From the NCBI RefSeq assembly GCF_947242115.1, contig NC_074716.1:8261501-8325500 (forward strand): 64,000 bases of DNA, read 5' to 3'. Source of the DNA: Biomphalaria glabrata (taxonomy: Eukaryota > Mollusca > Gastropoda > Planorbidae). This document shows positions 11,191-23,300 of this stretch, in pieces (the stretch's first letter is position 1; the number at the start of each line of letters is the position of its first letter). The notes below the pieces were generated by a model. It had not been told where the DNA came from. It searched no databases and saw only the letters and a list, made by a program, of their open reading frames with translations. The translations under genes were made by a program, and so were the position numbers.

Positions 11191-11818
11191 CAAGGTTACA
11201 AGGACAGTTTGTGTGGAGACACAAACTCAAAATCAGCCCCCAAAGTGGTCCGCCCAGGCAGGTATATTTTCAGAATGAAATTCTATCGCAGACCAGTATA
11301 TATACATTGCAGTTCACGCAATAATATGAAAAACTACTTATTAATTGTTGTTTTAAAATATGTCCAACTTATATGCATACTAAATAGATTTTTTTCTCTT
11401 AAAAAAAGTAAACATTTTTTTGTGTAAATGTAGTAGTTAGTATAACAGAACTTACTTAACTTAGCAATACAAATGTAAAAAAAAAAAAATGTTTTTTTAC
11501 CAAAATTCTAAAATATATGGTAAATAGTTATCTCCCCTACTAAAGAGCCTCCCGTGTTTGTTACTATTAATAGTGAATAGTTGTAAAAGTGGTGTAATTT
11601 TATGAAAAAACTGCTTGCATAAGTGATTTAAAAATAAGAGTTTTTGCTTTCAGAAAAGAAAAAAGTAGCCATTTGCATCAGAACTTTAAAGGGTCTAAAA
11701 TATTATGATGTCAGATTTTCACTACCTTTTCTAGTTTACGAGATCTAAATGGAATGGATGGACAGACAGACCACACAAAACTAATAGCATCTTTTTCACT
11801 TTTGGGAGCCGCTAAAAA
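11191..11818 (+). mobile_element. Short member (0.63 kb) of the head/tail element family
   Basis: Head CAAGGTTACAAGGACAG, then GTTTGTGTGGAGACACAAAC, an imperfect hairpin, and tail GGGAGCCGCTAAAA. The body aligns by eye with 52748-53627 over several blocks, for example AATATGAAAAACTACTTATT and GCCTCCCGTGTTTGTTACTA. The last 250 bases also match the tail of the 3.2 kb member. Non-coding; a 72-codon frame over the head is fortuitous. Confidence 0.7.
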
Positions 11819-12593
11819 TGAATTATGAAAAATTTCTCCCCGTCCATTTTAAAAAATGGAACTGCTAGTCCTTTCTATAGCTTTTTTTTTTACTGAAACT
11901 GTCAATGTAAGATTCATGTTTATGCTAAGCAAATGTTTCCATTAATTATTACAAAACAAGAAACAACAAAATTTATAAAAAGAAACAATATATAGTCTCT
12001 TAAGTTTCTTAAAATAACTTGCTATTTATGGTCATGTTGAAAGTCAAGACTTTATGCATCTGCTTAATGTACCTGGGCAAAAGTCTAGCTCTGTTTATTC
12101 AATGAGCAATACTTTGAAGTGTATAAAATCATTCTGATTGCAAAATATCTTTTTAGTTTAATATCAACCCTTACTTTTGTATAGGAATAATTTATCACAA
12201 TTTTATCATAACAAAATGCATTTTATGATTTGAAGAAAAAAAAAAAGCTAACTCTTGGCTAAAACCGCTGAGTAATAAAATGCACTAGTCTTAAAGATTT
12301 AAAATGATCCAGTAGCTGATGAGAGTTGTTTTTTTCTTTTATCACATAACTAAAATAAAACATAAAACAACCATGCAAAATGGGTCATATCTATTCTAGT
12401 ACTAATTTTCAATATATCTAGCAGTATTTTTTTTTAAATCATTTCTCAGTAACAAAGTACATTTTGTACACTATAATTTTTATGACACTAGAAGCTTGCA
12501 AATGATAGGTGGGTTTTCATTACTGTAATAGTAACATCTTTCAAAAAATAAATAAAATAAATAATTAAAAAAAAAGAAACCATTTCATAGGAT
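11819..12593. other. Intergenic, no gene seen
   Basis: AT-rich sequence with A and T runs; no exon or repeat family recognised. Confidence 0.45.
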
Positions 12594-12762
12594 GGGTGCC
12601 TAGTAATGCAGTATGAGTGCTGGATTGTTGTTTGGTCATCTTCAAGGACATGGGTTCATACCCTGCCTGCTGCCATTCCTTGTCGTCCTGTAGGAGGTTT
12701 GGACTAGGAAGTACATTATCTACAACTCTGAAGGAACATCAGAAACATGTAAAACATTTTTA
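12594..12762 (+). repeat. Diverged tRNA-derived SINE (family A)
   Basis: A worn plus-strand copy: GAGTGCTGGATTGTTGTTTGG head, GGTTCATACCC B box, CCTTGTCGTCCTGTAGGAGG block and the GAAGGAACATCAGAAACATG end. Confidence 0.7.
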
Positions 12763-14059
12763 AAACATGCAAAAGACAAAAAAAGAGAGCTAACTGCGCA
12801 ATAATTTAAATTATTGTCAGCTTTGATTAGATGGTGCATTCAATGTAGCTGGAAAGTTGGAGAAATGAAAATTAAATGCTTTTGTAAAAAGACAATAGAG
12901 ATTCTTTATTATCACAATATTGTTCCCCTAGCAACAACAATGAGACCTAGTAAGTCAATTGGTATCTTGGAAGCCTTGATTGTCTCTTGAGATAAAATCT
13001 ATTCTAAATGTCACTTGGCAATACAAGAGTTTTATATTTATGTACAAGGTTTCTTTGACAAGCAAATTTTCATAATTTAAAAACAAACAATACACAAGAA
13101 CAATGATTATAATTAACTAGAAATACACTGTTTTTAAAGTTATAACTGAACCTTTGTTTCTAAAGACTACATTGAGTAAATACTTTTTTTGTTACATGAA
13201 AAATCTGTTCTAAATAAAAATGTAATATCTATACTTCTCTGACTCCTTCCTAACAAACTTTGAAAAACATAAGCAAAACATTTGCCTGTTAGATGTAATA
13301 CTGAAAATGTTTGGAAAATATAATTCATGTTTGATATGAATAGGATGAAATGAGTGTGTGAGTTTAAAATGTAGTTTTATAGATTAGATTTAATGTAGTT
13401 TTATAGATTAGATTTAGCTGCATAACAAGAGCGAAAAAAAAAAAAAAATTTGAGCTTTGATCATCACTTCCAAAATGTTTGTCTAATACTGCACTTAAAC
13501 ACTTTCTCTCTTGTATAAAATCACACTTTTAAAACTTATTCCTCCATCACAATTATTTTTCATACAAATGTTCAACAAAAACACTATCAAATGCTGATGG
13601 ACAAATTCACTTGTAATGTTTTTTAATTTAAAAAAATACACACCTTTTTATCTTATTAGCTAATTTTGTTATTATTTCCTTTTTTTAAAAAATAACAAAA
13701 ATAATAATATAATGATAATAAAATAACTTAACAGTTTACACTAATCCTTATATAAACATTTCTTATGTACAATAAATAAATCAACAACAATGACAGTCTA
13801 ATATCATAATATTGGGGGGGTGGGGGGAGCCAGGGTATGGCTGTTAACAAAAAATTGACATCCTTGTTTTGCAGAATATTTCTGGCTATAAGAGTTGAAA
13901 TAGAAAATGACTAGTAGTCATTGTGGTAACCTCACAATATCCACATTTGCTTTAATCACAATTCTGAACTTCATTTAGCTCTTTTTACAGTACTTGAATA
14001 ACAGAATGTTAGGTTAATTAAAAAAACAAAAACATTCAGTATCTTCAAACATTTGTCTT
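12763..14059 (-). other. Region downstream of the 176-residue gene, possible 3' untranslated region
   Basis: No reading frame. A minus-strand AATAAA lies near 12907-12913 and could end a transcript with a ~1.4 kb 3' untranslated region; other AT-rich candidates exist. Also here: a 25-bp direct doubling near 13367-13417 and a G-rich run near 13814-13828. Confidence 0.3.
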
Positions 14060-14320
14060 GCTTACATGTCCTAATGTCCACCCAGTGGGTTCTTCATAAT
14101 AGCAACAAGTCAAAACTTCAGACCAGTGGATACTTCACAAATATACCATGATCAAATGTCTGCACAACCCTAATATGCCCTGACATCATCACAGTGGATG
14201 CTTAACAAACATCATACGCTTTAACATGACCACAGTGGATTCTTCACATATGCCCTGGCTTCACCACAGTGGATTCTTCACATATGCCCTGGCATCACCA
14301 CAGTGGATTCTTGACAAACA
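14060..14320. repeat. ~34-bp imperfect minisatellite overlapping the last codons of a gene
   Basis: Variants of CACAGTGGATTCTTCACATA and TGCCCTGGCATCAC recur about six times and are most regular at 14230-14310. The array covers the stop codon and last residues of the minus-strand gene and continues into its presumed 3' untranslated region. Confidence 0.8.
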
Positions 14321-17300
14321 TCCCTCTCCATTCAATAGTCTCTGACTCCTCTAATCTCTTCTTCAGGAAACTTACTGTGCTATCAATTTTGGAAATTTCC
14401 TGCACAACATTTAGAAAAAAAAAGTTTAAATTATTCAAACATATCAAACCAAGAAAATATTTCAATTTTTTTTTGTGTGTGATGTTGATATGTTTTAAAT
14501 GTAAAATGAATTAAACAATTAGTATTCATTACATGTGCATTTTTTTTTTATTTTGAAAGCTTATATATTGAATTTCAAAGCAAGTCATACATTTTGCTAC
14601 TTGGTCTCTGCTAGGTAATGTGGCCAAGTCTATTGTTTGAGTCCTCATCAGAGATAATCTAATGTTTAGCTATACTCTTTTTTCATGATCTCTCAATTAC
14701 CTAGTGCTGCTGTTGTCAAACAAGCTCATGTCATGTTTATTCATCATTTATTTCAGAACTAAAGCTTCAAACTATATATGTTTGGGTTTAACGCCCATTC
14801 TTTTGTGCTGCATGTATTTCTTTTAAGGCTAAGTTCTGACTGAAGCTGTACTTCCAAAGAGACAGTCTTAATGTATTTGATACCTTCTATTAAATTACAT
14901 GATGATTCACAAATGAATAGTAAACAAATTAATTTTTTCACTGGTTTTCCAGGTGTACTGATAACAATAGCAAACAAATTTCAAATGAATTTTATTTATA
15001 AGTTTATTATCCTTATGAAACAGACATTTTAATTATTAATTTATTAAATTACATTAATGTTTTTATACATTTACTTTAGCTTGTTTTAAAATATATTTTG
15101 CATTATATGTTACTACAAAGTCACCAAGCATGTATGGTAAGCAATTAGTTCTAAACAGTTATATAAAAAGGTTAAAAATGTAAATTAAAACTGATGAGCG
15201 GGTAACATCAAGTTTCAAAGAGTTTTTTTGTTCAAGGCCTACAAAGTAGACTTTTCATATAGATATGTGGCTGGGGGGCATATACCACTTGGCGACCTAT
15301 CATGGGGACTGGAGATTGAATCTTAAAGGCAGCCAGAAACCATCTCACAGAGTCCTTCCCCCCCCCCCCCCCCCCCAACGTCTAGAAAAGAGATTGGATC
15401 AAAGTACACTGAGCATGAAAGAGTAATTATATATAAAAAAAAAAGACAATGTCTATGTCATGTGCATCTTGACAATGTAGAACAATCAAGTTTCTTTAAC
15501 ACACTACTGTAATTACAGAAATCATTTCTCACTCTTTCTTCTTCAAAGAGGATGGCTTGATGTGGTCTCTGGATTTCTTGTGCCTTATTGTGATGCCTTA
15601 TAGTGAGCTATTAAGTACTGTTCCCTTTCAGGGTAAGCCATAGCAATTCTAAAAGGTCTTTCTCTAGTAGTCACACTTACTTTGATGTCACATTGAAAGA
15701 GTTGTGAAAACAAGGGCAGTAGTTTTTTTATTGACTTCTTGGAACCCAGTTCTGAGCTAGTCCATTGGTGGTCTTCAATCAAGCAGTGGTCAGTTAATCC
15801 TGGTGTCTAATGCTGGTACTATATGACTGTACGGTCCAGAAGTCTAGTGTATATTATTCTGACCATAGCTGATGCCCAGGCTTTCATCTCATTATTTTTA
15901 TTATGGTCACCTCACGTTGGAAGATAATAGATCTAATTTGCTCCTCTTAAGTAAATATCCTTATTTCTATTGATTTTATAATAGCTAACCTCACCTGATC
16001 ATTCATTACTCCATCTTAAATGTTTCAAAGACAGAATGAGAATGTGTGTCCCACACCTGGGCACTAAGCCAGGGTTAAAGATATATAGAATAAGAAAGCA
16101 CACCAAACCCAAGTGATGTGCTTGTAATGCCACTGCTTTGAGTTGACAGTATGGTTAGTATCAAAAATACACTACAAAACATATAATGTCTGTAAAATAT
16201 AGAAAAAGAATCTAAATTCACTAAGAAACTAATTATCAATATTTGATGTGTGTATACATTGCCTAATTATTTATATATCTATATATATACATTGCCTAAT
16301 TATTTATATATCTATATATACCTGGGAAATTTTTTCTTTCCTCCGTTTATGCATATTTTCCATACTGGCCTCAACATCTGATATCTGTAATTAAAATTCA
16401 AAAATCTTAAAAATTAAATTCAAAATAAAAAAAAAAAGACAGATAATTTTATATCAGCTTATACCTGTATATCTGTAATTGAAATTCACAAATCTTAAAT
16501 ATTAAATTCAAAATTAAGAAAAAAAAGACAAGTAAATTTTATAATCAGCTTATACCTGACTGATGTTTATTTACACAGTGTGCATCAAACTGTATAAAAC
16601 TAATATTTACATCATTTGAAAAATGTCCACATGCTTCATAATTTAAAACTATTTACCCTTTCTTGGATATCCATTAGTTTGTTCTTCAAAGACTCTGCAT
16701 ACTGTGTCAGTTCCAAGGAGTTTGGCTTGGGTTGCACTGAAACAGAATTAAAAATATATTCAAACTTTTGTCATGCTTTAGCCAAGAAGTATAATAGAAG
16801 AACTTTCCATACCAGAAGTTGAGTTCATTTAAAAAAGAACAATGCCTCAATGTTTATCTCAGTAAACAATCATAACATTTCTTAGTATGAGAAAAAAGTG
16901 CATTGAAGAGACCAGGAGAATGAAATTCTGAAGCTCAGAATGCAGGTAAACACTTGGCACAAGGGCTCTCCCCATGGCCCCTGCTGGTGGAGCTTTCAGA
17001 CACACTTGCTGACTAGAGAGATAACCTGCTGTCTTTCCAATACTACTTCCAGAAAGAATATTTTCTAGTATACAAACACTAAAATTATCTAGGAAATACT
17101 ATTTAAAAAAAAATAAAAAATTCTTTACTTAAATTTTAACTCCAAACATACTGTAAATACATATGCACATAAATACTGGAATATTGTATTATAATATGTC
17201 TATTTCTATTCTAGTTGCTATTCTTTTTCAATACATTCTTAAAATCCCCCAACCCCCCAACACCACTGTGGCAGCTTAATGCACCCCTAGGTGGCTAAGG

Positions 17301-20300
17301 AAATTTAGTTTGTCAATTTAGGTAGACCCACAGCAGGATTTTGATGGAGGTCACTCCAATTTAGACATTAGGACATCAACATATATAGTAGGTAATGATT
17401 AGAAGGAACATGTGTCTACCAAAAGTGTTATTTAAATGGGTTTCCTAAATGTAACACATGAAAGCCAATGAATTTATAAAATGTAGACATTAGGACATCA
17501 ACATGTATATTAGGTAATGATTATTTTAGAAGGAACATGTGTCAAACAAAAGAAAAGAGAAACTCATTCACCTGACTGAAAACGACGCACCACTTCTAAT
17601 GTAAATGCTCTGGGAAAAAATTATATGCATATGTTTAGTTCAAATAAACTTTTAAAATTATCTATTACACCAACATATCAAATTTTTTTTTTTTATTTTT
17701 ACAATGATAAATAAACTATGAGTGGAATTAAGAACACAAATAAATAGTGCAATTTTATCACGACTGAAGAAAACAAAATATTCTCACCTATGGTTTGAAT
17801 TAGCTAAGTTAACAATTTTTCCATTCAAGGGTATAAGTGAACCTTTTTCATTTCGCAACTGAAACAGAAAAAGAGTCAGTTAAATTACAACTATTGATAC
17901 GTTATGTTTACTAAGTAACACTACTGTCATGTGCCCGTGAATGTTTTTTCATTTCATTTTTTTTTTGTTGGTACATGAACTAGTTGTTTGTTTTGTGCAG
18001 TCATGAATCTTGTGTGTGTAAGACGTCATGCCTTAGTTTCTTGTACTTCCTCTTGTGAAGATGGGTGGGCTGATGGTTGCCACTGTGTCCCCATTGTAAC
18101 GAGTATGGTGCCAATGTTTGGTGGTATTGCTGATTCAAGCTTCGAGCTGTGAGTAAGCCAGGTCGTAACTGTGTGAGTCCAGCCTTGTCTCTGCGCATGT
18201 AGTTGTTTATGTTCCTGGACCGACTTCACACTGAACTCACTGCACAGGACTGGGTCTAGATTTGTACTTCCTCTCTTGTACTTGTGAAGCCACTTGACTG
18301 TGCCATCTTTGCTCCCAAAGGCCCTCTTGAAACGGTTTGAACATTGCTTGACCCTTCTGAATGATCACATGACTATATTTGACATGACTGGCATGAGTAT
18401 TATTCACAACACAGATCTTTTCCTGAAATGCGTTGCCACTATTATATATTATAAGTTATAGTTGACCCACGCCACTAGTCACAGTTGACCCTCACCAGTA
18501 GTCACAGTTGACCCTAGCCATTAGTCACTGTTGATCTGGACTGTGTAATTTGTGTCAGCTGGTTACACAAACAATTACCCATATCCATGTAGCCACCAAA
18601 GTTACAACATTATGTATATATGACATGAGAAAACTCTATTCATCATTGATTCTCAAAATGTTTTGATGGTTTCTGGTTATTTCACAACTGTAAGTGGAGT
18701 TTACTTTCTTTAAGGTTGCAGTAATGAAAGGAAAAAAAGTTTAAGTCTATTGCATTCTCAGGAATGTTGTCAAAGAGTAAGGTTTATTTTGAAAATAACA
18801 ATTAGATAAAGAATACATATATTGTTTTTTAATTAAAAGACTAAAAACATAGGTATGGAAGTTATAAATTCAATCAGTGTGAAGGTCAAAACAGTAAAGA
18901 ACACAGAGTTAAAAACTTACCCGTAGAATTAGCTCATTACTATTGAGCTGAAGTTTAGAGAAAAGATTTTGAGTCACATCAGAAACTTTGTCATCCTCCT
19001 TGACAAACATTGAGATCACTTCCTTGGCTTCATTCTCTAAGATAAGAAATTTGAAACAATAGTTACAGATCTAATTAAGGATTCATTGCAATTGAAAATA
19101 AATTTCTGCTGGGATGTTAAGGTGTTATTCATTATTATTGACGTAAAGTTTGTATATTACAATTAATTAAAGACAGAAAGGCTGCAACTGATAGAAGTGT
19201 GTCTGTGCGAGCGTCAGTTTCTTCATACTATTTTTTTTTTAAAGTTTTTACGATGACTCCATTTTGACCTTTGTTGTGGAGGACTTAATATATATATATT
19301 TCATAACAATTCACCTGTATTCCCTTGAATAAATCATGTAGTGTACTTTAAATTATCCTCAATGCAGTTAGAAGAAAAATGAAATATGAGCAGATCCTTA
19401 ACATGTTTCCTGATGGACCTCGATAGTTTTTCCTAATTTAAGCTTACAGAAAAATATTCACTTTGGTATTTTTTGTCCTTCAATGAGCAGACCTTTACCA
19501 TACTATAGATTATTATACAATATTGAGTTATTAGCAAATTATTAACACTCTTTTAAGCCTTATCTCAAAACCAAATTTTATTTATTCACAGTAATCAGCA
19601 CTCGGATGTTAAAATTTCTGCTGCTATCTACTACAGTTTTGCCAAGCTTTTGATAAGCATTACATATGCAAATTTGATATGTTTTATGCATCTTCTTAAC
19701 TTACTTAGAGCTCATCACCCTAATAGGAGTATGGGCCGCCAGCAATAGATCTCCATAGTCCCCTGTCCTGGGCCAGGTGCTTCTAGGATTCCCTCTCTTT
19801 CCTGGTTGCTAGAAGGATATTCAGCTTAGCGGCTTCTATTCAGCTTTTAACACTTTGATTTATGTTTCTTTGGGTAGAAGAGCTTTCAGCTACCAGGACA
19901 AAGTTTTCAGTTTTATTGGCTTTTTGTAGCTATTTTATTTCCAATGTGGGGTTGCTAGCCCTATGCACAGCCCTCCTTTATCCCATCTTGGGACAGACAT
20001 TATGACCTCTCTGGTGGAGTTCATCTTCCCAAATCTCACTTTAAAAAAAAAAACGTCTCGTGTTTCCCTAATTTCAATCAAATTCCTAAGAAAAATAGAC
20101 AAGGTTCAAAATATTGGTCTAAGGATAATGACAGGAGCAATCAAAACAACACCCATAAGAGCTATGGAGGAAACCGCTGCCCTGATCTCTCTGGATGAAA
20201 GAAGAGAAATAAAAATCCTTTCCCAATTCACTAAATTGGAAACCTTGGAGAGGCACCCACTCAGAACAAAAATCCACAAAACTGGCACAAAAAACCGTCT

Positions 20301-23300
20301 CAAAAGGACCAATTTCATACAGGAATCTCTAAACCTAAAAAAGAAACACCAACTTGAAAAAATTACTCTGGAATCCTCGATACACTATAATGAATCTCCA
20401 CCCTGGGACGAAAGCCCTCTTCCTACTATAAGGGACCATATTGAAAACATAAAAAGAAAATCTGATTACAGACCAACAGAGCTCAAGGAAATAGTGAACT
20501 GTTTTCTACATACCAATTACCCTAGCAATCAGTGGATCAGAGTTTACACGGATGGCTCATCCCATAAAGCCACCACAAATGGAGGAGCTGGAATACTTAT
20601 CGAATGGCCAGATGGAAGAAAACTAGAAAAATCCTTTGCAACTGGAGAGCTCTCTGACAGTCACAGAGCAGAAAGGGAAGCACTAGCACTAGCTGCTACC
20701 ATGCTAGCAAATCATCCAAGTTCCCCTCACAGTCAGATTGTCTTTCTAACAGACCCAAAACAACCCTCCAAAGCCTGCAAAACTCTGATTCCCCTTATAT
20801 TAAAAACCTCAGAACAGCACTCACAAAGCTCAACCACAACAGCAAAAAAACTGTTATTCAATGGATACCAGCTCACATACAACTAGCAGGAAATGAGAAG
20901 GCTGACACACTCGCCAAGAGTGGGAGAACAAACTCACAAGTAAACTCTGCACTCTATCCAGAAGAAATGAAGAAATTAATTGTAGATAAAATAAATGAGA
21001 AATGGACGAGCTCCCATCCAAATCACAAGAAAGATGATGCTTACTATAAGCTATCCCGACAAGACCAACGTCTAATCTTTCGACTCAGGACCGGACACAA
21101 CAGAATGCGACAACACATGTTCCGGAAGCTCAAAATTGGAACCAGTGAAATCTGCCCATGTGGAGTATCACCAGAAAATGCCGACCACGTCCTCCAAAAC
21201 TGCTCTCTCTACCAAGAGGCCCGTATAAGATATTGGCCCCAAATCACCCCAATAGAAAGAAAACTATATGGAGAGCTCCCTGATTTGGAAACCACTGCGC
21301 AGTTCATCTCATGTATTGGTCTAGTCATATGAACACTCCAACATAACAATGAGAACGATGAAGAAGAAGAAGAAAATCAAATTCATGGCCTATTATCCAT
21401 TTGTTAACTGCATTTGAAATCAGAATGTCCCAGGTAAAAAAAAAATACCATTTAAAGAATGCAGTGTCCTCTTTGAATGAAGCACTAAAATATTAACCAT
21501 GTTGATTGCCTCTTATTTAACTGCAACATCAGTTAATCAAGCTCAGTCAACTTATGATTAGAACAGCTTGTGTTCTCTTTTTTTTTTTTTTTTAATATTA
21601 AATTTGTTAACCCCATCCCCCCCCCCCCCAAAAAAAAAATGAAATCATTTTCAAGATTTATTTTTCATGCAAATTTAAATTTGGTGCTTAGGAAATTTTG
21701 GTAAATAAAATATTAGTTCTTTTTAACAATGTAGCCTGTATGTTTTATAAATATATTAGTTTTATATTTTCACTTAGAAATTTTTATCTAACTGCCTTTA
21801 GAATCTAGATCTAGAAATACCATAGATAGATTCTTTCAATGGATTTAATTCTAAAGAATCTAGATATAAAAAAAACAAGGCTTATCTACATCTAGATTAT
21901 TGTAAACCTAGAGATAAGATATGATTTATTATATTCATATAGATTCTAGATTTGTCAGAGCCCAAAACTAAGAGAATGCTGCAAATTAACAAATTAAAGA
22001 ATTTCAAAAACATTTTATCAATGATTCTATTTGATTTTTCCATCATTTTTCAAATAAAGATTTTAAAGTGGATTTTGTTGTCATAAAGCGCCATCGATAA
22101 TTGAATGCAGAGAAAAACAAAATTACAGTTTTGAAAGATATTTTGCAGAATCAACTACTAAATTAAGAAAGTGAGTCTAGCCCGTTTAGTATTAGGATTT
22201 AAGCCATTGATCATTGATTGACATGCATGAGTCAGCAATGACTAGATTGACTTCATTAACCTAAGAACACTAATGATAATCATCTTGTTTTCTGAAGTTA
22301 CATCTATCATTATCTGTAAATCTGTTACTAGATCTATATCTAGTCACTACTATAAATACAGTATGAGTATAGTGTTTATACTGTATCTGTATGATGTATC
22401 TGTCCGAGCTTGTTTTGTAAAAAATGTTTGTTGTAAAATGTTTTACATGTTTCGGATGTTCCTTCAGAGTTAAAGATAGTTTGCTTCCTAGTCCAAACCT
22501 CCCGCAGGACGACGGGGGATGGGAGCGGGCAGGGTTTGAACCCTCAACCGTCGATAAATCCGAACGACAGTCCCGCGCACAAACCGCACGACCAGGCAGC
22601 TTCATGATCATCTCATGATTCTCATCTGTATTTTATTTCATAATTTACTAATTTAGAATTTTACTAATTTTAGAAAGTAACTTACATCTATCGAACACCT
22701 TCGTTTTAAGGTACTTATCGAACACCCCATTGTATTTTTTAACATTCTCCTTTATTTCGATGATTATGACGAAACTAGTCCATTCATATTGTGCATCGTC
22801 CATTTCTTTATAGCTAAGTTATATTTAGTTTCATTTTCACCCGAGGATAATTCTTTTACTTATATTCAAAGTGCATTGGTAATATTGGTATAAAAATTTC
22901 ACTTATTTTGACCTCTTGGGAAGAGTGAAGTGAGTCTCTGGTTAAGGGTATTTTTTAATGCCAAAGATGCTTCAGCTAAACAAAACCTATATAATATGCT
23001 TCAATTAGGCTGAGAAATAATTAGCAACTATTTGTTTAAAGTGTCCTTTGCTACCCAAACATGAAAATTGAGGTTTAAATAGGGGGTGTTCGATAGTAGC
23101 TGTTTTTATATAAGCAATCTCAGCTTGGTAAAATATCGAACACCATTTTAATGTTAAAAATAAACATCAAAGGGATATAACCCAAAGAAGACAAAATATT
23201 TAAATTATATATTTTTTAATTGTTATTTTTTTAAATAATGTAATGCAAAGTACATATATAAATTACTCATGTGTTACAATTTGTATCAGCTATTTGTGGT

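Noticed and set aside
15585-15782. 65-codon minus-strand frame as an extra exon
   Set aside because: No fitting acceptor/donor in phase with exons 6 and 7, which already join in frame; no recognised motif.
18001-18229. Two overlapping minus-strand frames in intron 2 of the 176-residue gene
   Set aside because: Different frames over the same DNA, with no domain and no splice sites that would join the gene in phase.
19963-20085. N-terminal ~40 codons of the LINE frame as element or host coding sequence
   Set aside because: They lie outside the 10-bp target duplication and show no polymerase similarity; taken as chance read-through.
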